Assembly (NCBI GenBank): GCA_022494885.1
Contig: JAGVSM010000825.1
Location: forward strand, 1-64,000
Reading direction: 5' to 3'
Length of the DNA: 64,000 bases
Source of the DNA: Micrasema longulum
Lineage: Eukaryota; Arthropoda; Insecta; Trichoptera; Brachycentridae
Numbering within the stretch: position 1 is the stretch's first letter; every line of letters starts with the position of its first letter. The notes beneath the pieces were generated by a model that was not told the origin of the DNA, searched no databases, and was given only the letters and a program-made list of their open reading frames with translations. Positions 47,298 to 59,200 of this stretch are shown in pieces. A program made the translations under genes and the position numbers.

Positions 47298-50200
47298 GTA
47301 GGAAAATAAAATGATTGGAAAATGTTTTTTTTTGTGAAAAGTATTAATATATATTTTCATTATTATTGTTATTATGGTTGGATAATTTACATCGTGCCAT
47401 TTTTGTGAAAATCACCTTGAGGGCGCTGTACATTAAATTAATATCCTAGCACGTCTTGCAGCTACAGAGCGGATGGATAATTGGGATTCTAGTTAGTTCT
47501 TTTTCTTAAAAAAATTCTCAAAAAAGAAGTAGCTCGAAAGCAATAAAAAATATTTTTTCTTTTTCAGTTTTTTCACGCCCATAAGGCTTAAATAGACATA
47601 CATGCTATAAAACATGGGTACATATAAAACATGAAATAACAGAAATACAGTATCAAGGAATTAAAAAAATAATATAGTAAAAGTATATATAAAGAAATTG
47701 AGTAAAAGAGGGAAAATGTTTTAAAAAGAGATAGTCAAATAAAATTTTAAGATAAAATAGTGCTTACAATTTCATTTACCAAATTGCAAAAACAATTATG
47801 GTATATCTTAAATTTATTTATTAGACGTACATGTAAAAATTATAATGGACTCAGTATTAATGTAGACATTTTTAACTTCAAGTTGCATTTATACAGAAAA
47901 TTTATTCATGGAGTTGATTATTTGGGATAGTTGCTGAATGTATATTGAGTGGTTTAAAATTTGTATAATACGAGAATGTACCGCATTTAATGCATATGTT
48001 TGCGAATGATTTTTATATGCATGGCAATGAGCATATGCACGTGTGACGTATATGTGTATACTGTAAACGTTCATATATGTATGTGTGCGTGGATGACTAT
48101 AGAGTGTGCATTCGGTATTTTTATTAATTACCAGTAATTTCCTCCATGGAAAACGTAAATGTTAATGATTATTCTATTCTTACTTAAGTTTTTTTGTCAC
48201 ATTAACAAAATTTATGAAAACTTAATTGGTATTTTGTGTAACTAAATATTTGTTTTTAAAAGAATGTTTTTTTTTTTTAAATACGGATTTTTTTTTTTTT
48301 GTTTTTTTACAATAAACATAAGTGATAAAACAGAGTATTCAAAAAATAAAGCTTAATTACAAAGTAATGAAATACATATTAAAAGTAAACAAAAAATCCC
48401 ACAAAGGCATGGCCTGTTCGTGGGTATACAAGAAAATGTTAATGAATTTTTGCTGCTATAATAAATTATGGACAGTTATGATTTTTGTGTAACATAAGAA
48501 AGAAAATGTAAAATATTCTGTAAAAGATATTGCATTTTTTTTAAAGTAATTAATTCATCGCAGAAGTTTGAAACAGCTAGTACACAATAAAATAAGTAGT
48601 ACAGTACAAACATAATATTGATTTCTGTTTGATAGGGAACATGTGGCCTTATGCCGTATCTAATTCGTTTCGTAAATTCATTCGTATCGTATGAGAGGGA
48701 ACGAGCGCAAAATATACTTTTGATTGCGTTTGAATGATACGAATATATGACGAACGAGCGAACTTACGAAACGAAATTGTGACAGAATAAGCCTGCTGTA
48801 CAATGTTTAAAAGTTACAAGAGACGTCGATGTGTTATAGTTTTGTAGTACATTCATCCGTAGCACAGGTGAATTCGCGGTTAAATTATTAGTCAGTGATT
48901 GACCCCAGCTCCCAGTAGAATGATGTATATTATGTAGGTACTCGCATACTAATCAAATTATGAGTTGACAACAACCGAATATTAATACGTAGTGTTTCAA
49001 AATGTCTTAACATTTTGTAATTGCTCGCTGTATATTAAAGTCTTCTCTGTTTAAACATATTACAACAAATATGGAGAAAATTTTAGAGAACGGAATATAG
49101 AAGTCTACGCATCCATACGGCTTATGACCTATCATTGGCTGGTTTGAGTGGCCACTTTACTCACTGTGTAACATTCACCATTCTGCCTATGTTTTTAACA
49201 TCCACTTTTTGTCATTTCTCTTATCTATTGAAGTAAAAGAGCTAAAACGGACGCCCCAGCATGTAAACCACCGATGAAAACGTGGAAAAAGTTAATAAAA
49301 TGGTTATGAACGATCGCCGAATCATAATCGGAGAAGTCGTTTATCAATTGGCTTATGCCATGAAATTTTTGTTGAATATTTTGGGCATAAAACGTGTGGC
49401 AGCAAAATTTGTTCCAAAATTGTTGAATTTCGAATAAAAACAGCGGGAAATGGAAGTTGCTCAGGTGTCCCTAAATAAAATCAACGAGGGTGCAGAGTCT
49501 TTGAAACGGTTATAACAGGTGACGAAACATGGGTTTACGGATATGACGTCCAAACCAAGGTTTAATCGTCCCAGTGGAAGTATTCTGGATCGCCAAGACG
49601 AAAATCGCCGAGCACGCCGAGTACGCTGAGCACGCCGAGCACGTCTAACCTTAGCGGCTGCCACAGACTAAGTAAACAAGGAATACTGCCAAAAATCTAA
49701 GCATACTCCAGGGGCATGTATGTATATAATTTTTAAAAAATTGACAATCGGACTCTTCAAACCCGCGAAATCAAAAAATTCCAGTTATTTTCTGAACACA
49801 CCTCGTATATACGATACCATCACGTTAGCCTGAATAATTATAACGTAAACGATTACTGGTCTATTGATATTTTATTAAATGTGTCTGTATGAGAGTCATT
49901 AGCAATTTGTCATTGTTCCAAATATGAATCTGTATTCCAGACCATGTTATATTCTGCTATTACGAAAGCTGGGCCATCTACAGACCGAGTTATGGATTCT
50001 TCAACATCAGCAATATTGACACCGATCTCTGCACCCACTTCGTGTACAGCTTCGCGGGGGTGGGGATCGACGGAATCGTCATCCCATTGGACCCGGCCAA
50101 CGATCTGCCGGGGAGTGGAAGGTTCGAGCAGTACTATCATTTCAGGATGCTCAAGGAGATGAATCCTTGCATCAAAGTTATTCTCTCAATAGGCGGCTGG

Positions 50201-53200
50201 AATGAGGGGTCAGAGAAATATTCTGTAGTAAGTTTGAAAAACATTATACATTATTAAGCAAATTTAACCATTAATAATTTAAGTGGTGAAAGTAAAAATT
50301 TTTTTTAAATTTATTTTATTAACATGCACGGCAAAGCTGTCTTTTACAAAACTTATAATACGAACATACTTTGTTTCATTATTATTTTTTTAAAACAGAC
50401 ATTACGTTTTATCCAAGATTTAGAAACAAAAATTAAAATATAATAAATATGGAAATAGAACTCTCAAATATTTGGTACCTAGAATTTTTAATTTATTACC
50501 AAAAGAACTTAAATTTAACTCACATTGTAACAAGAGCAAAATAAGAGAGTGGCTACTCGATCAAGAGTTTATAAATGAATAGTAGCTTAGGTGTAAATAT
50601 TTTATTTTTTCATATATTTTCTTGTATTTAAAAAATAAATTTATATATTATTATTTGTATAAACATGTTTATTCTGATCTTTCCGGCTGTTAATTTTTAT
50701 CTATTATTCATTGTTTTTATAAATGTAAATAATATTATTAAGTCAGTATAAATATAATCTTCACCAACAAGCTACAAAAAGTGGCTTGGTGGGATTTTAG
50801 TTTTAGTAAAAAATATAAAAAGTGATTTTTTTTTTAAATTATAAAAAATGTATAATTATGCCATCAAATAAAAAAATTAAAAAAACCTAAAAATTTAAAA
50901 CAATTTGAAAATAAATGTAAAATCAAATTAAATAATAAAATATTTTAAATAATTAATTAATTTTATTTGGTGAACAAACAGTATGTACACAAATATTGCC
51001 AATATCTTTGTATATTAGTATAAGATACTCATGCGAACACCAAAAAAATTGTTTGCATTTAATACAATAATTGAAATTTTGTTCAATTTAATAAATGTAA
51101 AAGAAACGAAATAAAAAAAAAAGTTGGTAATAATAAAGTTAAATATCTGCTTCTCTCAAAATTTCTATAATTTTTGACCAAAATTTACATACATCGTCAC
51201 AAAATATATCAGCCTCGGTAAATATATTGTTATATTGGTCGCATATTCTAGGTATTTAAATATGTAACAAGACAATCATGAAGTACTGTTTCATATAATA
51301 ATTATACTGACAGTTTAATTACCATTCCCATCTTTGAAAAAGGTCTAAAGGTTTCTTCTATAGGAATACCGTACACTAAATATTTCCGTCGGCCTCGTGG
51401 TATAATGGTTAGCACGTTTGCCTGCCACGCAAGAGGTCTCGGGTTCGATTCCCGACATGATTGATATGAAATATGTATTTAAAATGGTGTGTTTACAATG
51501 TAATATTTCATTGTCTCTGGACTGGTATCTTTTCAGATTACGACGTATAGACGTTTCCGTTAGACTGATCATCCTAGTTTCATGTACCAAAAAAAATAAA
51601 TGATTAATATACGCTGCGATTGGTGTACCAATGCAGTGCCCTATGCATCATTAGGTGCGGAAAGAGAATGATGACGAAATATATCCGATACGTGGAAATA
51701 ACTATTGCCGAGTTTATGTAGTCTGTTTAATACGGCATTACAAGTATACACTGTCCGTAAATCGTTGCAACAAAATGGTGGCACCTTCCAGTAATTCCTG
51801 AATCCAGGACCTGAACTAATTTAAATTAATGTAACTCCTGAACCCAGAACCCCTTCCAGACACTCTGAATATGATGAGAGATAACAGTTCTGGACAATCC
51901 CACATTGAATTGACAATTTTGAATAAATTTAATAGGTCTATAATTTTTCTTCTATCGTTCAGTTTTAACAAATTTAATATTTTCAATAAAATGTCATAAC
52001 TGAAAAGTTCATGACTGATTCCAAGTTTAAAGTTTATGAACCTTAAGATTTTTTTCCTTTCTCTTTCCAGAGAATTTTGGTGACAATTGTAGTGAGGAGT
52101 CTGTATTGTAGTGCTGTTTTTGAATTCCTTAGTCACCACGTAAGATGAAGCCTAAAATTTTCAGTGAATTACTAGTCATGTTGTTTATGTGACTAATGAA
52201 GGATAATTTTTGATCGAAAACGACACCCGTTTCACGAACCTCATCAGATAATAAAATAATATAGGATATTTTATTCTAAAATATCTCATTACCTATCCAG
52301 CATTTTTTAATATTTAATTGTGGCTTATTAGCGGGGCCACTGGAACATTTTAAATGACGTTGCAGAGTCACATAGTCATAGTTGATAACATTTATAGTAC
52401 CTAATTATAATTTGAAAGGTTTCGTTACGGTACATGTTAAAACCACGATAAAAAAGAGACATTGGAGTTTAATTTTAAGAATGTAAACTACTTAAGTCAT
52501 ACTTAACAAATCGGAAGCAATATACTAATATAAATGATAAAAAGTCAAATACAAAGAGTAAATTTTGGAGTACCACAAGGATTTTTTTTGGGTCCACTAT
52601 TATATATTTAGTATATTAATGACTTATAATTGTACAATTTGAAAAAATAAATATTTTATCAAATGTATGTAATCTGTAAGGGTTTATAAATAAAATTTAA
52701 AACAATTTATTTTTTAAATTAATATAATTAAAAATCTTCATTTCATCGGTCAACAGCAATATCTCCACATTATCAAATACATCCTCTATACCATTGAATG
52801 ATATTGTTCAAATTAAGGTAATAACATATTCTGTTATGATGTCTAGATGGCAGAGACAGCAGAAAGCAGAGCCACATTTGCTGACCATCTTCTGAGATTC
52901 ATAGTTTTCTATGGATTTGATGGAATTGATTTTGACTGGGAATACCCTGCACAGGTAATTATGCAACTTGCCCACCACATACCGCACAATGCATCTGACG
53001 ACTTGTCTGTGCCCATATACAAGTGAAAACTGCTCTTTGCCGAACGAGAAAAGCTGCCCTCTAGTACACAATACCCTCTAGAAGGTAACGTAGAAGTACA
53101 CAATATCTACTTTGATGGATTGAGTTAAGTGAATTTTTCAACGACTGGGATTAAATTGATTGGATATAATCAATTCGCCGAAATAATTGCGAAACTTTTT

Positions 53201-56200
53201 AAAAGCCTTGAAATTCTTTTCGGAAGTTATCTGATCTGTATATTCTGACATGACCTATAACAGGCCACGGATAGTAGCGAGAAGGTCCATTCGGTATTCA
53301 TAGATAGGGGGATGGGGGACGAGGATAGGTTGTTCATTTGTACATAGAAAAAGCTCGCTAATTTAATTGATCTCTTATATTCTCTCCGCTCGGGGCCTTT
53401 CAACCAGGATCCTCCAATTTTCCGTTAAGGCTCTCTGCGTTCTGAGCTTAGTAAGTGTGAATTAGCTTCGATAAATTAACACATTTAAGTTTCTATCGAT
53501 ACCACGATCATATCACAAAGCATTATTATTTAATTTATTTTATTATTAAAAGCTCATTGACAAAGTGGTTTTGTCTTTTGAAAACTGTAATATTAAAGTT
53601 GATAAATAAATATCAATTTATTCTGGGTTAATTACGAAAAATACACCTAAAAAAGTTGATTCGAATATGAACAAGCTACCTTTTTATTGTGTGGTTTAAG
53701 ATGCACCACTGTTAATTGATAAAATAAATAAATACATAATAAGTATCATAGAAGTAACGAAAGACCATTGTAAACCTTCGTAATTGGTCAAACAAATAAG
53801 TGGAAGTGTACCGAGTATTTTTAATTAATAACTTATTTGTAAATATTAATATTACCTTTGTAAACATTGTAAAATATGTCATCTAAAGTATGTGTCTATT
53901 TTATTTTTAGAGAGGTGGTATTGGTATTGATAAGCAAAACTACGTAGCTCTATTGGGTGAACTAAAAAAGCGATTTACGCCTAGAAACAAGTTGTTATCC
54001 GTCGCAGTAGGAGCTGCCACTAAACTGACTGAAGAATCTTATGATGTTAGGAGTATTGCAGAATTGGTAGACTATGTTCTCCTGATGACTTACGACTACC
54101 ATCAGCAAAACTATACCTCGTTTATGGCACCTCTTAGAAGAGTGGATGGAGATTCCAATTCCGGATCAGTGGTAAGAGTAATTTCAAAACTGGATCTTTC
54201 ACCAACTTAATTTTTATATCTATCTTTATTTGGATATTTGAAATTAAATTACTGGTATATAAGTGCAGTTTCCGAAAGCAACGCCTTATAATAATAATTA
54301 TAATTATGGATAACTTATATAGCGCCATTTTCATAATATAATACCCCAAGGGCGCTTTACAAAGTGATTATGTAAAGATATAAATAACTTTTATAACTTT
54401 AACTTTTTAATTTAAAAAAAATATTGTACTTTTTTATACTACTTTTTCAACACATGCTAAGAATTTATTCAAATGATTTAGAGAACAAGTGGGTTTTAAG
54501 TTTCTTCCGAAACATCACTTTACTCTCACAGTTTCGGATTTCTGCTGGGAGAGCATTCCATGCCGTAGGGCCTGCGACCGCAAATGCACGTTCGCCGAAT
54601 TTAGTGCGTTGTTTGCGTAGAAGTACAATAACTTTTCCTTTCGGCGTAGATGTAGCTGATCTAAGCGTAAGACTTCTGTCAGCTAGTTCATCTGGAATGC
54701 AGAGCTCCCTTAGATATTCTGGAGCAGAGCTGTGCAGTGACTTATACATAAGCCAACAGAGTTTGTATTCCACCCTCCGTGGAAAACGTATCCAGTGCAA
54801 TTCCCGAAGTAGTGGAGTGATACGACTGAATTTAGAGATTCCAAAAATAAGTCTCGCTGCGGCATTTAATACAGCCTGTAGGCGAGTCATTTTATTCATC
54901 GGCAGCCCTGCGTAGATACCATTACAATAATCGACTCTAGACACTACAAACGCATTCATTAATTGACGGGCGGCATGAATTGGCAAATTTTTGCGTATGC
55001 ATTTAATCTGTCTCAGCTGGTAAAAGCATGAACTTATCGTTCTTCTAATTTGAGCGTCAAGAGAACGGTCAGAATTAAGGATGACTCCCAGTAGTTTAAC
55101 GGTGGGTAAAGCGGTACTCCTCACATCGGGTAGTGCCGTATCCTGAATCAAATTCTGTCTGGCTGAAGCCATCCATAGCTGTTTCGTTTTAGATAGATTA
55201 AGTGTTAGTTTATTTTCAGCCATCCATTTTCCTATTTTCTCAATGCATCCATTAATCAAATCAACAAGCACATTTCTCTCGCTCGGTTTACAATAAAAAT
55301 AAATCTGCGTATCATCTGCATAGCAGTGAGACCACAATCCACATTCTTCGATAATATTCTCTATATCTTTGGTATACAGGAGATAGAAGAGTGGTCCGAG
55401 TACTGATCCTTGGGGTACTCCAGTAGACACCTTAAAGTTGGATGAGCTATTACCCTTGAACACAACTGCATATTCTCTTTCATTAAGATATAAACTGAAC
55501 TACATATGTGCCTGATCACGGATACGTATTGATGTATTTAATATGCCCTTAATTTATTTAAAAACAAATAAAGACTCATTCTTTCTGGCTGCGATACGCT
55601 CCCACTTGCTATTTAATCACACTCACGCTTACACATACTTGAACACTTAGTTTCACACAAAAACACACAAACACAGTTCTACACTTACTCTCACACAAAT
55701 ACACACAAACACACCCTTTTGATGTACCACAATTTAATGTGTATGATTTTTATTTAGAAACTTCGCTGGTCTGTCTTTAAACTGTATTTTTTTAATGTTT
55801 TTATATCATTGTCGACTGTTTCTTTCTGTTAAATAAATAAATAAATAATTTCTAGACTTCCATATCTCTACTAAAAAATGTTTTCCCTCTTTGTTGCAAT
55901 AAATTAAGATCTAAAGTTAGATTAAATTTAAATAATACTGACAAAATGTGCACAGTTAAATTATTTTCTCACGTTTTTCTATTTTATAATTTTGCTATCC
56001 ATATATTATAATGTGAAAGGCTCGTATGCCGTATTTTTTAAATATTTAAACCGGTAGGATAATATAGGACAATAAAAGAAAATTTGATATAATATTTCAA
56101 AGAATTATGGATTGAGTTTTGAAAAGTAGAAACATCTATTATTTTCCTTTTTAAACATAATAATACATTCGAAAAACGTAAATTCTAAAAGGTTTTTGAA

Positions 56201-59200
56201 AGACTTCAAAATGGTATAATAATTTTTTTTTTTTTTTTTTATTTTGTTGGATAAAACCAAATAAAACGCTTTACGTATAGACTAATAAAATAAAAAAATA
56301 CTCTTGCAAAAAGCATATTTTAAGAATTGATGTTTTTCAAATCACATGTATATAATATTATGTATATTTACCCTTACAATTATTCGTTTTATTTGCTTAT
56401 CGTTTTAGACTGAGAGTGTGAAGAAATGGTTAGATCTTGGATGTCCAGCGTCTAAACTCGTTTTGGGCATTCAAACCACTGGAAGGTCATATACCCTCGC
56501 TGCTCCTAATTTAGACTCCTCGAAAAATGGCATCGGAATGCTCGCAAAAGGACCCGGCAAGCGAGGTCCTTTTACACAAATAGATGGTAAGTAAATTTAT
56601 ATTTGTTTTCACAATAATCGGGGTTGTAAGCGTAGAAAAAATGCACACCTAGGTTTATCGGGTTCGATTCCCGCCAGTTGCAAGAAAAAAATCCATGAAA
56701 GATTTTTTTTCTCAATTGGTCTGGGTGTTGTGGTGTATTTTTCATTACCTTCTTCCATATCCCCTCTATCCCACCAGCTGACAAGCCTCAAAATAGAGGC
56801 TTAGCGGGTTATTCCTTAAAAAAAAAAAAAAAAAATCACAAAAAAGCACCGCGTTCATTCGTGCATTGGGAATAGAGTTGCAAATACGTGTTCTTAGCGA
56901 GTTTTCTGTATCAAAGCTAAATGTCTGACTAACTCTTTACTGTAAGTGTTAACACTTTGAGCACCGGCCGAATACACATAGAATTTACCCTGTGCCCTGC
57001 CCATTTTTGTAAAATTTCATGCTTTGTGAAGAGTTTCTTAAAAGTGTCATAATGGTGAAAATACTGGGTTAAATCATTTGAAATTTCTCATAATTCATTT
57101 AAATCAATTTAATAAGTCATTTTTGCCAACATAGTTTTGCCAACATTGGCCTTTATGAAGAGCCACATTGCAATGTTCGCACATATACAGGGTCTCATTA
57201 CTTTTTTGCGTTTTGTATCCCGGAGCCGTTTAAACACGTGATTATAATATCCATGCGTTGTGTCCCAGCGTGGTGGTTTACCAGCTGCGAAAAAGTACTA
57301 ATAAAAGTCACTAGATGTCAATAAAATGCACCTTTTAAGACAGCTGGTAAACCACGGGACCGGGACACAACGCGTGATTATATAATCACGTGTTTACGCG
57401 GCTCCGGGATACAAAGTGTTAAGAGAAAATGCGGTGCACAGAAATTTGATGAATAGGTATTTTAATATAACTTTTCTGTCACTCTCTCACAGACGCCTCC
57501 CCGATATTTCGTGAAAAAGACTACTACACGTCGGACTAATTATGCCTAACTAAAATCGACAAAATCGAGGTTTCGTTGTCCCGTTTCCTGCACCGCAAAA
57601 CTGAACCTGTTTTATTTTTAGATCGAAATGAAATTTTCTGAATTGTTTTTCCGTTTTTCAATACTACTGATCGTATTTGTATACCGTACGTCTGAAGACG
57701 GCAGATAAAACTGGGCACTTTTATGGGTTTTTGGATGATTAAGAAAAAATTGATAAAAAAGCGAAACAATTTAGATGAACCAATGATAAACATCCATATT
57801 TCAATATAATTTTAAAATGTCAAAATTTAATCCTTAACATATTGAAAAAAGTTATGTAGGTATATTAGGAAATAAATTTCTATAACAATTTGCCCGACGA
57901 AATAAAAATTATCAACGTCTTTACAAAATTCAAGCTAAACGTAAAAATATTTGTCCATCAAACTCCTTAATTAAATGTGGCTTATTAACATTTAATTGTT
58001 TTATTTTAAAATTGATGAAATATGTTTTTTTTTTTAATTTCTTATATTTTTTAAATATTTTTTCTACAGTACTTGAAGTTCTTTTGTTAAGCAACTTGAA
58101 CACCTTATTTTTTTTTTCACCATGTTATAGTATGTATGTGGGTATATGCGTATGTGCGTGTGAGTGAGTGTGCGTGTGCGTGTATGTGTGTGTATAATTA
58201 TACATGCGTGCGCACGCATGCGCATTTGAAAAAAATGTTTTAAATACCTTCATTTATTTTTTGAAATATATTTATATTTTGTACTTAAATTATTAATACT
58301 ATAATCCCACAGCAAGCACAAGAGGTTGCCTCTTTTTTGGTGAGGTACTTCGTTTTGTTTTTGGTTTCTGTACTTTTGGTTTATTATTTTTTTCATTTTG
58401 TTAACTTAGTTGTAACTTTATATTTTATTAAAAAATATATATATATTTCGTAAAAAAAAAGGAATTAATACGATATTATGTTTGTATGAAGAAAAGTCAG
58501 ACTGCGATTCCTCTTAGGAAAGGGCAAGAAGGAACAATAACCTTTATATAACTTTCTTTCGAAAGGCTTTTATTAATTTATTATAATTTATTATTAATAA
58601 ATTATTTAAACTTATTATCTGAAAACGTAAAACTTTTGTGCCAAGCCAGATGAATAAAACACTTACATACTATGGAGATACCTACTACCCTTGAAACGGG
58701 ATATAAAAAAATATTAATCGGGTTGTGGTCCTGTGGCTAGTGTCTCGGACTTCCTGACCAAAGGTCCGTGGTTCGAATTTCTCTCTACCACAACTCAATT
58801 CCATTTTCTATTAGTGAGTTATTTACAACTCGTCGAAAATGGCCCTCAAAGTTAAATATTTGGGTAAATCCCAAAAACCTAAATATTACTTTTTATTTTT
58901 AAAAAAAAACGTTCCGTTAATCAGAAATTATTTTGATCGTGTCCCGATACGAACCCTTGCGTGGTACAGCAAAAGCAGTATTCCATAGGAATACATTTTC
59001 ACAATGAATCCTGTAATTTCCAATCGTAAAAATAAACATATAGGGGTTACCATACTGCAAGGAAGGTTCATCTATTTGTTAACAGAAAGCTCTAGAACCA
59101 CATTCCGTCGGTTTAAACAACCTAAACCAGCGCTGAATCTCTTAACAACTTCCGTATCAGAATAAAATTACGTTAAAACTTCGCATTTGCCAAATCACGC

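Noticed and set aside
51388..51460. Functional tRNA-Gly gene
   Set aside because: A and B boxes and an anticodon arm are visible, but the acceptor stem does not pair and the same sequence continues into a repeated SINE body.
54424..54915. 163-codon plus-strand frame
   Set aside because: It is the antisense shadow of the L2/CR1 C-terminal coding region on the minus strand.
58139..58216. GT-rich tract as a regulatory or Z-DNA element
   Set aside because: The tract is an ordinary imperfect microsatellite in an intron; nothing in the sequence points to a function.
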